Assembly (NCBI GenBank): GCA_000745135.1
Contig: JQNH01000001.1
Location: 620,001 to 684,000 of the forward strand
Direction: 5' to 3'
Length of the DNA: 64,000 bases
Source of the DNA: Rhizobiales bacterium YIM 77505
GTDB lineage: Bacteria > Pseudomonadota > Alphaproteobacteria > Rhizobiales > Beijerinckiaceae
This document shows, one piece after another, positions 17,524 through 26,249 of this stretch (the stretch's first letter is position 1; each line of letters opens with the position of its first letter). Made by a program: the position numbers and the translations under genes. The notes beneath the pieces were generated by a model. That model was not told where the DNA came from. It did not search any database and saw only the letters and a list, made by a program, of their open reading frames with translations.

Positions 17524-17690
17524 GGTCGGTCGGCGTGCGATCGCACGTCGCTACGCAACCCATCCCGTCGAGCCGGCGCCACGTTTCTATATCCTCCACC
17601 GTTCTCCCGAACGCGTGGAGCGCTGAAAGCGCGGAACGCAGTCCGGAGAGAAGCGGCCTCCGGATTGCCTCGCGGCCGCGTAGGGCACGC

Positions 17691-19865
17691 TCACTCGGCA
17701 GCCGACGTCTGAGCAAAGGCGCTGCGCCAGTCGAGTTCGCAATCGCGCAGGAAGCGTTCGAAGGTCGTGTCCAGGGGCGGCAGCAGGAGACCGCGCTCGC
17801 TCGTCAGCGCCGTGTTGCGGGCTGGTCCCTCCGTTCCGGCGACCATCCCGGGATCAAGCCCGGCTCGTTCGGCAACTCTCTGGCCGAAATCCCGCCACGA
17901 GATCTCTCCCGGGTTCGCGAGATGCCACAACCCGCACTCGCCGTCGATCAGAAGATCGAGTGCGACGTGCACGAGGTCGGGCACGTAGGTCGGTGAGACC
18001 ACGTTGTTGCTCACTTCCATCACTTCGCCGCTCGCCAGCAAGCTCAACATGCGAAAGATGAAGCTATAGGAGTCCCACGGCCCGAAGAACGCGCTGGTGC
18101 GAATGACGAGCGCTCCGGGATGCGCGGCGATCACGCCTCGTTCCGCCTCGGCCTTGCTACGCCCATAGACGCAAACGGGCCGCACTGGATCGCTCTCCAC
18201 ATAGGGCCCGCACGCACCGTCGAAGACAAGGTCGGACGAGAAGGTGAGGAGGGGAATGCCGTGCTCAGCGCAGGTGCGCGCGAGGACCTCGGCCCCTTCG
18301 GCATTCTCGCGCCGGCAGAGCTGCGGCTCCCTTTCCGCATCCGCCACGCGGACGTAGCCGGCCGTATTGACCACGGCCCAAGGACGATGGTGGGCGAGCG
18401 CCGCCACGACGCTCGCCTCACTCGCAATGTCGAGGTCGGCGCGGGAAGTCAGGACGTGATCGAGACCGCGGATGCTGCAGACGCGCGAAAAGGCGCGACC
18501 AAGGGTACCAGTCGCGCCCGTGATCAGGAGCTTTCGCTGCTCACCGGCGATACGAGGGATGGAGGTCGGCTTCACGGGAGCGTAGAAGCGGGTATCGCGC
18601 TTCCACCAGCCGGGATGGTCGAGGACGGGATGGTCGAGCTTGCCTCCCATAGCAAGGGTGCGTGCGGCCCGTGCGAGCACGGTGGGGCGAGGTGTCCGGC
18701 CCCGAATGTCAAAGACGCCCGGCTCGTAAACACCGTTGCGTTCAGTGAGCAGGCTGCTCCAGTCGACGGTGCCGAAAATGGACCAGACGGTCACTGCGCG
18801 AATATCGGCCCCCTCCGCGCGCACTGCGAGGGCTGCATCCCACACCTCCTTCAGCCAACGGAGCTGTTCGTCCCTCGTGCAGCCATGATGAACCTCGGTC
18901 ACCGCGATGGGGCAGGGATAGCGCTCACAGACCTCCCGCAGCCGCGCTGCAGGTCCAAGCTCCCGTTCTGGCACATTCGTGCGCACGGCCTCGACATCGA
19001 CATACCGATGGCGCCCATTGCCGCCACGAAATCGCTCGGGGTAGCGGTGGTAACGCTGGTCGACGAAGCGGTCGCTTGTGAGATAGTGATTAATGCCGAT
19101 GATGTCGGGTGCAGCGTCCGCGGCCTCGAAGATCTCGAACTCCGCAGGATCAACTCTCGCCCAATCGATGAAGAAGTGCCACAGGGGATGCTCCGGCGTG
19201 AGGCGGCCGCACAGCAGGTCGAAGGTGAGCCAGCGGCGATCGTTATCGTGCTCGGCCTGGTAGGCGAGGAGCGGCGTCGAGAAAACCTTGCCGAGATCCT
19301 CCGTCTGCACGAGCTGCGCCTTGGGTCGCACCTGTCGGATCGCACGCATGGCGAGGACCGTTGCGCGACCCTCGATGAGGAGCGCGCGCAAGAAGGACGG
19401 GTAGTCGCGCGCGTGCGGGTGCCAGTGGCCATAAAGGGCACTGAACCGGGCTGTCGTGAGGGGCTCGTTGACCGGCGTGTAAAGATCGATCCAGGGGTAG
19501 CGCTCCGCCACGCGTGCGGCGTGCTGGGCGAGTCCCATCGCAAAGCCTGGATCGAGCAGGTGCGTACCCAATGGCCCGCTGCCGTGGTGGCACAGCGTGG
19601 CGATCGGCCTGATCCCGAGTTCGCGCATTCGGCTGAGACACGCGTCATGCCAGAACCAGTCGGGTTCAGCGTCGCAGTGCGACGTGACCGTCTCCCAGAT
19701 GATCGGATAGCGCAAGGTGCGGATCCCAAGCTCGGCGATGAGATCAAGATCGTGGAGCCGCTCGCGATGTCCAGTTTCGATGGCCTGGTCGCGATATGTG
19801 TCGCCGATGCGCGCCACCGTGCATTCGACTCCGCCCCAAAGCTCCAGCGGACCGGGCGAATGCAT
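17691..19865 (-). CDS. glycoside hydrolase family 1-like and RmlD-like reductase fusion
   Basis: Two enzymes are joined in one 724-residue chain. Residues 1-435 resemble family 1 beta-glycosidases: LRYPIIWETV, YTPVNEPLTTARF (acid/base Glu near 134), IIGINHY and IAVTEVHHG (candidate nucleophile Glu near 324). Residues 445-720 are a short-chain dehydrogenase of the dTDP-4-dehydrorhamnose reductase type: LLITGATGTLGRAF, WAVVNTAGYVRVADAE, LLTFSSDLVFDG and YGRSKAEAER (Tyr-Lys pair). The ATG at 19865 follows the glf stop by five bases, giving an operon with glf and a glycosyltransferase. It may build a deoxysugar glycan and trim a glycoside, which is inference. Confidence 0.88.
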   Translation of the reverse strand: MHSPGPLELWGGVECTVARIGDTYRDQAIETGHRERLHDLDLIAELGIRTLRYPIIWETVTSHCDAEPDWFWHDACLSRMRELGIRPIATLCHHGSGPLGTHLLDPGFAMGLAQHAARVAERYPWIDLYTPVNEPLTTARFSALYGHWHPHARDYPSFLRALLIEGRATVLAMRAIRQVRPKAQLVQTEDLGKVFSTPLLAYQAEHDNDRRWLTFDLLCGRLTPEHPLWHFFIDWARVDPAEFEIFEAADAAPDIIGINHYLTSDRFVDQRYHRYPERFRGGNGRHRYVDVEAVRTNVPERELGPAARLREVCERYPCPIAVTEVHHGCTRDEQLRWLKEVWDAALAVRAEGADIRAVTVWSIFGTVDWSSLLTERNGVYEPGVFDIRGRTPRPTVLARAARTLAMGGKLDHPVLDHPGWWKRDTRFYAPVKPTSIPRIAGEQRKLLITGATGTLGRAFSRVCSIRGLDHVLTSRADLDIASEASVVAALAHHRPWAVVNTAGYVRVADAEREPQLCRRENAEGAEVLARTCAEHGIPLLTFSSDLVFDGACGPYVESDPVRPVCVYGRSKAEAERGVIAAHPGALVIRTSAFFGPWDSYSFIFRMLSLLASGEVMEVSNNVVSPTYVPDLVHVALDLLIDGECGLWHLANPGEISWRDFGQRVAERAGLDPGMVAGTEGPARNTALTSERGLLLPPLDTTFERFLRDCELDWRSAFAQTSAAE

Positions 19866-19870
19866 GAGTA

Positions 19871-21046
19871 CTACACGGGTCCAGGAATCAAAGCGCGATC
19901 CTCGCGATCGCCCCAGCTGGGCCGGGAGGGAGCTTTCCGCTTCCCCTCGACGGGCAGCGCCCCATTGATACGCCGGAAGGTGGCGAGCGCCTGACCGACG
20001 ATCTGGTCCATGTTGTAGTAGCGATAAGTCGCAAGCCGGCCGACGAACCACACGTTTGGGGTCGCGAGCGCAAGGCGCTCGTACTTCTTGAAGAGCTCCT
20101 GGTTCTCGGCCTTCGGAACAGGATAGTACGGATCGCCGGTGGAAGACGGAAACTCGTAGGTGAGGGCCGTTCTCGGGTGAGGCTGGCCGGTGAGGTGCTT
20201 ATACTCGGTGACGCGCGTGTAGTCGTGGGTCAGAGGATAGTTCACCACCGCGACCGGCTGGTGCCATTCCTGGTCCAGCGTCACGTGGCGAAAGTGCAGC
20301 GAGCGATAGGGCAGCTTGCCGAAACGATAATCGAAGAACTCGTCGATGGGCCCGGTATAGACGAGGCGACGGTGAGGGATGGCGTCCTTCACCCTCCTAT
20401 AATCGGTCTGCACCATGATGTTGATATTGGGATGGTCCAGCATCCGCTCGAACATGCGCGTGTACCCGCACTTGGGCATGAACTGGTACTCGTCGCCGAA
20501 ATAGCGGTCGTCGCGGTTCGTACGGGTCGGCACGCGCGCCGTCACCGACTTGTCGAGTTCGGACGGATCGAGCCCCCATTGCTTGCGTGTGTAGCCGCGA
20601 AAGAATTTCTCGTAGAGCTCACGTCCGACCTTCGAGACCACCACGTCCTCGGACGTCCTGATGTCGTCGACCTTCTCGGCACGGACCGCAAACCAGTCTT
20701 CCAGCTCTTCAGAGGTGAGGTCCAGGGCGTATAGCTTGTTCACCGTGTCGAGATTGATCGGGATCGGCAGGAGCTGCCCATCGACCTCGGCGAGGACCCG
20801 GTGCTCGTAGGATCGCCAGTCCGTGAACTGGGAGAGGTAATCGAAGACCTGCTTTGAGTTGGTGTGGAAGATGTGCGGCCCGTATTGATGGATGAGGAGG
20901 CCGCAATCGTTGTGACGGTCATATGCATTGCCGCCAATGTGCGCGCGTCGATCAATGACCAGCACCCGCTCGTTGCGCTGGCTGGCGAGCCGCTCCGCGA
21001 GGACGCTGCCAGCAAAGCCCGCTCCGACGATCAGCCAGTCATACAT
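19871..21046 (-). CDS. glf: UDP-galactopyranose mutase
   Basis: This flavoenzyme converts UDP-galactopyranose to UDP-galactofuranose for surface glycans. The FAD-binding start is MYDWLIVGAGFAGSVLAERL. IGGNAYDRHNDCGLLIHQYG, PHIFHTN, FFRGYTRKQWG, ARVPTRTNRDDRYFGDEYQF and VWFVGRLATYRYYNMDQIVG are strong family blocks. The length of 391 residues is normal. GGAG lies about nine bases before the ATG at 21046; the open frame upstream is not similar to the family. It lies between a glycosyltransferase and the GH1-RmlD fusion, with five-base gaps on both sides. Confidence 0.96.
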   Translation of the reverse strand: MYDWLIVGAGFAGSVLAERLASQRNERVLVIDRRAHIGGNAYDRHNDCGLLIHQYGPHIFHTNSKQVFDYLSQFTDWRSYEHRVLAEVDGQLLPIPINLDTVNKLYALDLTSEELEDWFAVRAEKVDDIRTSEDVVVSKVGRELYEKFFRGYTRKQWGLDPSELDKSVTARVPTRTNRDDRYFGDEYQFMPKCGYTRMFERMLDHPNINIMVQTDYRRVKDAIPHRRLVYTGPIDEFFDYRFGKLPYRSLHFRHVTLDQEWHQPVAVVNYPLTHDYTRVTEYKHLTGQPHPRTALTYEFPSSTGDPYYPVPKAENQELFKKYERLALATPNVWFVGRLATYRYYNMDQIVGQALATFRRINGALPVEGKRKAPSRPSWGDREDRALIPGPV

Positions 21047-21051
21047 GAGCT

Positions 21052-22281
21052 TCACTCCGCGGCAGTGATCGCGCGGGTCGGACGACGCGACGCCGGCCGC
21101 TCCTTCTCCCCCATGGCTTCGAGCACGAGCGCGTGCATCGCGCTCCAGGTCGTGTCCCACGACTCGGCCGCGAGATGCCGATCGACGCGCGCAAGCCAGG
21201 GCTGCTTCGGGCGCTCCATCAGGACCTCGGCCCTGCTCACGACGCCGAGAGGCGTCTCGGCGATCTCAACGAGGCCTTTGCTTGCGTACGGCCGGACCAC
21301 ATCTGTGATCGGCGTTGAGACGACGGGAACACCGGCAGCCAGGAATTCGGGCGTTTTCGTGGGGCTGATGAATCTCGTCGCCTCGTTCAACGCGAACGGC
21401 ATCAGTCCCACATCCCAGCCGGCCAGATAGTGCGGCAGGTCGGCATATGGCTTGCTGCCGAGCCAATGGATGTTCTCGCGCCTCGGCAGGATCGCGGGGT
21501 CGATCTTGGCGACTGGCCCGATCATGACGAGATGCCACTCGGGCCGAAGCTGCGCGACCGCACCAACAAGGTCGATGTCCATGCGCTCGTCAACGACGCC
21601 GAAGAAGCCAAGGCGAGGATGCGGAAGATGTGCTTGGTCGGTCGGCTCTGTTTCGCCCTGCATTCCACGGGCCTTCGCGAAGTGCGCGAACTCGATCGAC
21701 GACGGGAAGCAGTGCACGTTGGAATGACGATGGCGCTTCGCTTCGTATAGGCTCATGCCGCCTGTAAAGACGATGTCTGCGCTGCTGAAGAGCTCGTTCT
21801 CATGGTCCAGCAGCTCTCGCGAGGCGCCGCGGAAGAGCGAGAGCTCGTCCATGTTGTCGTAGATGGTGAGATCGCGATCGACGTGACCCGTGAAGGCCAT
21901 CGCCATCGGGGTGTAGTACCAGAACAGCCGTGACGTCTCGGGCTCATGCTTGAGAAGGCCCTCGACAAGGTCGCCTTGAGCTTGGACGACCTGTTGCGGA
22001 CCAAGGCTTTCCGGAAGGATCGGCACTACGATCCGGATATGGCCCAAGCGATGGCTGAGATGGATCCGCGGCGTTCCGCCGGACTCGAAAAGCGGCTCTT
22101 CGACGATCAGGACCCTGTAGTGCCTGGCGGCTCGAGTCAGAAGATGTTGCGGCCGTTGCCAAACGAAGTCCCAACGCAGATGCGAGAAGCACACGAGCAG
22201 CGGTTTTCGGGCCTCACAATCCTCAATATCGTTTTGGGACGCAGATAAATTGTTGTCGAAAATGTCTTGAGACAGCTGCAC
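21052..22281 (-). CDS. glycosyltransferase (GT-B, GT4-like) of the galactofuranose operon
   Basis: A 409-residue cytoplasmic sugar transferase. LLVCFSHLRWDFVWQRPQHL opens the N-terminal Rossmann half. The C-terminal half has LGFFGVVDERMDIDLVGAVA, WHLVMIGPVAKIDPAILP, NIHWLGSKPYADLPHYLAGW and TKTPEFLAAGVPVVSTPITD, the usual donor-binding pattern with a Glu-x-x-Ala-Ala-Gly. The start is GTG at 22281; no earlier ATG exists, and the first 20 codons are poorer in G/C than the rest (TTA, AAT). The acceptor and donor are not known; glf next door suggests a galactofuranose-containing product. Confidence 0.87.
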   Translation of the reverse strand: MQLSQDIFDNNLSASQNDIEDCEARKPLLVCFSHLRWDFVWQRPQHLLTRAARHYRVLIVEEPLFESGGTPRIHLSHRLGHIRIVVPILPESLGPQQVVQAQGDLVEGLLKHEPETSRLFWYYTPMAMAFTGHVDRDLTIYDNMDELSLFRGASRELLDHENELFSSADIVFTGGMSLYEAKRHRHSNVHCFPSSIEFAHFAKARGMQGETEPTDQAHLPHPRLGFFGVVDERMDIDLVGAVAQLRPEWHLVMIGPVAKIDPAILPRRENIHWLGSKPYADLPHYLAGWDVGLMPFALNEATRFISPTKTPEFLAAGVPVVSTPITDVVRPYASKGLVEIAETPLGVVSRAEVLMERPKQPWLARVDRHLAAESWDTTWSAMHALVLEAMGEKERPASRRPTRAITAAE

Positions 22282-22427
22282 GACTCAAATTCCCGCAGCA
22301 TCGAGGCTACAACGAGGAACGTTTTTACTATTTGGTTTGTTCCCCTTGCTCCTGGCGGCAGCCGTGCTGCGCGGCCGAATCCATGTCGGGTCGAGCCCGG
22401 CCGGGATCCGCCCCAAAAGAGCAACCG

Positions 22428-22620
22428 ATGGCGGAGGTCTATTCCGATCTTCGGGGAAGAGTGGTTCTCGTGGCCGGCGGCCTGTGAGGGACTGGAGCAA
22501 CCCTCGAATGTTGCTTCGCGGAGCAAGCCGCAAAGATCGTGCTCGCCGATCTTGTCTGAGGAGCTGGCTCGGGAATTGTCGGAAGAGGGTGGGGTGGTGC
22601 AATTCGAACCACCATCATCT
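22428..22620 (+). pseudogene. short-chain dehydrogenase N-terminal pseudogene
   Basis: The frame from ATG 22428 reads DLRGRVVLVAGG, then a TGA at 22485-22487, then on in the same frame GTGATLECCFAEQAAKIVLA, which matches the cofactor loop and second strand of SDR enzymes. After another stop near 22555 the next frame continues with ELARELSEEGGVVQFEP, the expected third segment. So one nonsense change and one frameshift broke an SDR gene, and the rest is lost. The sequence ends at a small hairpin (ACCATCATC/GATGATGGT). The rest of the gap from 22282 to 22662 shows nothing else I can name. Confidence 0.7.
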
Positions 22621-22662
22621 GGTCGATGATGGTTGGGTCTGATCCACCTTAGTTTATTGCGC

Positions 22663-23646
22663 TCACGAGCGCGCCAGGATGGAAGACGCGCCTTCGGGTG
22701 ATCGAGCCCGGAGCTCTGCGAGGATTTCGTCGAGCACAGGCGAGGAAAAATCCTTCCGATGAACGAGGTAATAGGTCTCGCGACCGAGCGGCACGAAGCT
22801 CAGGCCGAAGGCCTCGGCTGCCGCGCGCACGCCGAAGCCTGCATCCGCCGCGCCCGAGGCGACCACGGCGGCGACGGCATGATGGGTGAATTCCTCGACC
22901 CCGTAACCAACGATGTCCTTTGGCGACAGTCTCTTTGCTGCCAGCATGCGATCGAACCAGGTCCGCGTTCCAGATCCGCGCTGGCGGTTGATGAAGCGCG
23001 CCTTGGAGGGCGCAAGGTCGGCGATCGAACACAAGCCCAGCGGATTGCCGCGGGCGACGATCAATCCCTGCTCGCGCATGAAGGCCGGGTGTGCGACGAC
23101 GCGGGGATCGCGCAAGGGCTCCGGCATGTCGTCGTCGGCCGACGGCCCGAAATGGCAACCCGCAACATCAGCCTGGCTTGCAAGGAGGCGCTCCAGGGCG
23201 GCTTCGCTGCCCATCACCGCGATCTCGACATCGCTGCGTGCCTTGAGCGCGTCGAGGAGAAGGGGATCGTGGCTCGCTGCGATCGCGAGCCGGCGCGGAG
23301 GGGAGCTGACGAGCGCGGCAAGACGCTGCTCCAGGGAACGCTCTTCCCGCGCGAGGGATCGCTCGAATTGCTTCACTGTGGAGGCCAGGCTTTCCCTCAA
23401 GGCTTCGCCGAGCTCCGTCAGGACGGTACCGTGGCCCTTGGTCTTCACCACCACCGGACGGCCGATCGCCTCTTCGAGCGCCGCCATCCGGCCCCAGGCC
23501 GAGCGGTAGGAGAGGCCAAGCCCTTCGGCCGCGCCACGCACCGACCGCTCACGCGCCACAGCCTCGAGCAGGGCCAAAGTCTGACCAAGTGCAATGTCGC
23601 GGCCGTTGAGGCTGATGAGGCCGCCCAGTCTCAGTTCCACCTTCAT
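22663..23646 (-). CDS. ModE-like regulator with periplasmic-binding-protein-like sensor domain
   Basis: This is a one-component oxyanion regulator. The first 110 residues are a winged helix of ModE type: GQTLALLEAVARERSVRGAA, LGLSYRSAWGRMAALEEAIG and TKGHGTVLTELGEALRE. The remainder resembles the substrate-binding fold of ModA/TupA or LysR-type sensors: LAIAASHDPLLLDALKAR, FINRQRGSGTRTWFDRML and AAVVASGAADAGFGVRAAAE. The start is ATG 23646; a TTG two codons earlier is possible. No good ribosome site is visible. It is divergent from tupBCA with 53 bases between them, so it most likely senses tungstate or molybdate and controls that transporter. Confidence 0.88.
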   Translation of the reverse strand: MKVELRLGGLISLNGRDIALGQTLALLEAVARERSVRGAAEGLGLSYRSAWGRMAALEEAIGRPVVVKTKGHGTVLTELGEALRESLASTVKQFERSLAREERSLEQRLAALVSSPPRRLAIAASHDPLLLDALKARSDVEIAVMGSEAALERLLASQADVAGCHFGPSADDDMPEPLRDPRVVAHPAFMREQGLIVARGNPLGLCSIADLAPSKARFINRQRGSGTRTWFDRMLAAKRLSPKDIVGYGVEEFTHHAVAAVVASGAADAGFGVRAAAEAFGLSFVPLGRETYYLVHRKDFSSPVLDEILAELRARSPEGASSILARS

Positions 23647-23664
23647 ATGCAATCTGATTCATAT
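23645..23664. promoter_or_regulatory. candidate operator between ModE-like regulator and tupB
   Basis: ATATG and CATAT form an inverted repeat with a 10-base centre in the AT-rich 53-base divergent gap. ModE sites are also AT-rich inverted repeats with a central spacer. The left arm overlaps the regulator's start codon, so binding could repress the regulator as well as tupB. This is inferred from position and symmetry. Confidence 0.4.
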
Positions 23665-23699
23665 TGATGCCGCGTTGAGCATCATAGCATATCGGAACG

Positions 23700-24395
23700 A
23701 TGCTGCAGGCCTTCGGCGATGCCATCGCGCTCCTTCAAGCGCTTGATCGCGATGTTCTCGCGATCGCGGCCCTGTCGGTGCGCGTCAGCCTGCTTGCAGT
23801 GACCTTCGCCTGCCTCGTCGGTCTGCCGCTTGGGGCTCTCGTCGCCGTCACTGCTTTCCCCGGTCGCCAGGCTGCCATAGCGGTTCTCAATGCGCTCATG
23901 GGGCTGCCGGCCGTGGTGGTGGGCCTCGTCGTTTACCTCCTCCTGTCCCGGTCAGGGCCCCTCGGCGCGTGGGGGCTGCTCTTCACGCCGACCGCGATGG
24001 TGATGGCTCAGACGGTGTTGGTGACGCCGCTCATCGCCGCGCTGACGCGGCAGATCGTGGAGGACGCCGACCGGGAGCTTGGGGAGCAGTTGCGGTCCCT
24101 GCGCCTTGGCCTCTGGCGGCGCGCCACGACCTTGCTCTACGACGCTCGCTTTTCACTGGTGGTGGCGATCCTCGCTGCCTTTGGCCGGGCGATCTCCGAG
24201 GTCGGCGCCGTGCTGGTGGTGGGCGGCAACATCGCGGGCCACACCCGCACGATGACAACGGCCATCTCGCTTGAGACGCAGAAGGGAGATCTGCCGCTGG
24301 CGCTGGCGCTCGGCCTCGTGCTCATCGGGATCGTGATTGCCATCAACGCGCTGGCTTCGGGGCTCCGGCTGTATGCCATGAGGGCCTATGGATGA
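23700..24395 (+). CDS. tupB: tungstate-type ABC transporter permease TupB
   Basis: A 231-residue inner-membrane channel subunit with about five or six spans. LLAVTFACLVGLPLGALVAV and NALMGLPAVVVGLVVYLLLS are early spans. The permease loop reads LGEQLRSLRLGLWRRATTLL, followed by FGRAISEVGAVLVVGGNIAG and HTRTMTTAISLETQKGDLPL, which is characteristic of TupB. The stop overlaps the next start (ATGA). The start ATG at 23700 lacks a strong ribosome site and lies close to the divergent operator. Confidence 0.9.
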   Translation: MLQAFGDAIALLQALDRDVLAIAALSVRVSLLAVTFACLVGLPLGALVAVTAFPGRQAAIAVLNALMGLPAVVVGLVVYLLLSRSGPLGAWGLLFTPTAMVMAQTVLVTPLIAALTRQIVEDADRELGEQLRSLRLGLWRRATTLLYDARFSLVVAILAAFGRAISEVGAVLVVGGNIAGHTRTMTTAISLETQKGDLPLALALGLVLIGIVIAINALASGLRLYAMRAYG

Positions 24396-25123
24396 GCACG
24401 GTCCTGCCGATCCTCCTCGAGGAGGTTGTCTTCCGCCCGGGAGGTCGCCGGGTCATCGACGGCCTCTCGGCACGGATCAAGACGCCCGGCATCACGGCCC
24501 TTATCGGTCCGAACGGCGCCGGCAAGAGCGTCACCTTGCGCATCATCGACGGTCTTCTCGTTCCGGATGGCGGCACGATCCGCTTCGGCGATCGTCCGCC
24601 TTCCCTGGTGCGTCGCGCCTTTGTGTTCCAACGGCCCGCGCTGGTGCGGGCGAGCGTGGCCGCCAATGTGGCGCTCGGTTTGTCCTCGATGCGCCTCAGC
24701 TCTTCGGCGCGCCGGGAGCGCGTGCGGAACGCTCTGGAGAGGGTCGGCCTGGCCGATCGTGCCGACGACCCGGCCCGAAAACTGTCCGGCGGCGAACAGC
24801 AGAGGCTCGCGCTTGCTCGCGCCTGGGTGAGCGAGCCGGAGCTTCTGCTGCTCGACGAGCCGACGGCCAACCTCGATCCCGGGGCGACAGAGGCGATCGA
24901 GCGCCTCGTCGCAGCCATCGCCGAGGCGGGCGTCAAGGTCATCCTGGTCTCGCACAACCTCGGCCAGGTGGCCCGCCTCTCCGAAGACGTGCTCGTCGTC
25001 GAGCGGGGCCGCGTGGTCGAGCACGGGCCCGCTCGCCAGGTCCTGCAAACCCCGCGCTCAACCGAAGCACGGTCCTACATCAAGGGAGAATTGCCTTGGA
25101 CGCTCTTCGCCGCGGCTTCATAA
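24392..25123 (+). CDS. tupC: tungstate-type ABC transporter ATP-binding protein TupC
   Basis: A 243-residue ATPase that powers oxyanion import. Walker A is IGPNGAGKSVTLR, with valine in the usual serine or threonine position after GKS. The signature is KLSGGEQQRLALARAW, Walker B is LLLLDEPTANLD, and the H-loop is VSHNLGQVAR. The Q-loop glutamine is in VFQRPALVRASV. It overlaps tupB by four bases and tupA by 28, so the three subunits are translationally linked. The order B-C-A differs from the more common A-B-C. Confidence 0.9.
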   Translation: MSTVLPILLEEVVFRPGGRRVIDGLSARIKTPGITALIGPNGAGKSVTLRIIDGLLVPDGGTIRFGDRPPSLVRRAFVFQRPALVRASVAANVALGLSSMRLSSSARRERVRNALERVGLADRADDPARKLSGGEQQRLALARAWVSEPELLLLDEPTANLDPGATEAIERLVAAIAEAGVKVILVSHNLGQVARLSEDVLVVERGRVVEHGPARQVLQTPRSTEARSYIKGELPWTLFAAAS

Positions 25124-25929
25124 GCCTTCTTCTTGCCAACCTGATTGCGGGCCCTGCCGTCGCACAGTCACAGAAATTCATCACCGTCGCATCCACGACC
25201 TCAACCGAACAGTCGGGCCTGTTCAAGCACCTGTTGCCGCGTTTCACCGAGAAAACCGGAATCGAGGTGAAAGTGGTGGCGCTCGGCACCGGCCAGGCCC
25301 TCGATGTAGGCCGTCGCGGCGATGCCGACGTGGTCTTCGTCCACGATAAGGCGGCAGAGGAGAAGTTCGTGGCTGAGGGCTTTGGCGTACAGCGCCATGA
25401 GGTCATGTACAACGACTTCGTCATCGTCGGACCGAAGAGCGATCCCGCCAAAGCTGCCGGCAGGGATGTGGTCGAAGCCCTGCGCAAGATTGCTGCCGCC
25501 AAGGCACCCTTCGTTTCTCGCGGCGACCGTTCGGGCACGCACGCGGCGGAGCTGCGCTATTGGAAGGAGGGGAGCGTCGACGTGAGCCCGGTCAGGGGCG
25601 AGTGGTACAAGGAAATCGGCCAGGGCATGGGACCGGCCCTCAACACCGCCGCGGCCCAGAACGCCTATGTGCTGACCGATCGCGGCACTTGGCTCTCTTT
25701 CAAGAACCGCGGCGACCTCACGGTCCTCGTCGAAGGCGACCAGCGCCTTTTCAACCAGTACGGTGTCATGCTGGTGAACCCGGCCAGGCATCCGCACGTG
25801 AAGGTAGTCGAGGGCCGGGCCTTCATCGACTGGCTCGTCTCGCCCGAGGGGCAGAAGGCGATTGCCGACTACAAGATCGAAGGCGAGCAGCTCTTCTTTC
25901 CGAATGCTGCGGGGGCAGGGCGTTCGTGA
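25096..25929 (+). CDS. tupA: tungstate-binding periplasmic protein TupA
   Basis: A 277-residue receptor. A short signal peptide (about 24 residues) ends GPAVAQ. ITVASTTSTEQSGLFKHLLP holds the TTSTxxSG oxyanion-binding motif of TupA. VVALGTGQALDVGRRGDADV, FVSRGDRSGTHAAELRYWK and YVLTDRGTWLSF are family blocks. The start is TTG at 25096, with GGGAG eight bases before it; this lies inside the end of tupC. Family knowledge says TupA prefers tungstate over molybdate, but specificity cannot be read from sequence alone. The 320 bases that follow hold only a weak inverted repeat. Confidence 0.92.
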   Translation: MDALRRGFISLLLANLIAGPAVAQSQKFITVASTTSTEQSGLFKHLLPRFTEKTGIEVKVVALGTGQALDVGRRGDADVVFVHDKAAEEKFVAEGFGVQRHEVMYNDFVIVGPKSDPAKAAGRDVVEALRKIAAAKAPFVSRGDRSGTHAAELRYWKEGSVDVSPVRGEWYKEIGQGMGPALNTAAAQNAYVLTDRGTWLSFKNRGDLTVLVEGDQRLFNQYGVMLVNPARHPHVKVVEGRAFIDWLVSPEGQKAIADYKIEGEQLFFPNAAGAGRS

Positions 25930-26189
25930 TGCGCGCGCTCTTTGCAAATGGGGACAGACGTCCTGTCTCACGCGCGCTCGCACGAGCGGTCGGCGAGGGG
26001 CGTTCCCGCAGGATACGGTCGCAGGGTGAGCGAGCCGCTCAGCCGCCCCGAGGGGGCGCAGTGACGAAAAGTTAAGGTTGATTGTCCATAAGACATGGTC
26101 CGACCGTTGCCGAATCTCCACAGGCGGCAGGCTTCCCGCCTTGCAGAGAAACCACGGGCTGTTCCGGTATTGACTCGGCCCTAACCCGG

Positions 26190-26211
26190 GGTTGTCTTGC
26201 CATTGACAACC
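26190..26211. promoter_or_regulatory. inverted repeat upstream of the Slam-like gene
   Basis: GGTTGTC and GACAACC are separated by eight bases, 38 bases before the start codon. A TTGACT at 26170 could be a -35 element, which would place the repeat near the transcription start as an operator. In the gap 25930-26249 I see no other feature except a doubtful 48-codon frame beginning at the tupA stop. Confidence 0.4.
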
Positions 26212-26249
26212 ATGGGGGCGTCCGCCCTTGAGACAGGGCGGCCATCGAC

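Noticed and set aside
18120-19994. 624-codon open frame antisense to the GH1-RmlD gene
   Set aside because: High GC removes stops from the opposite strand; the minus-strand protein has clear family motifs and this frame has none.
22590-22640. Possible tRNA fragment with TTCGAAT-like T-loop on the minus strand
   Set aside because: The T-stem pairs poorly and no acceptor or anticodon arm can be built; the stretch is better explained as the SDR pseudogene and a small hairpin.
25929-26075. 48-codon frame starting at the tupA stop
   Set aside because: No ribosome site of its own, arginine-rich composition typical of noise in GC-rich DNA, and no recognisable motif.
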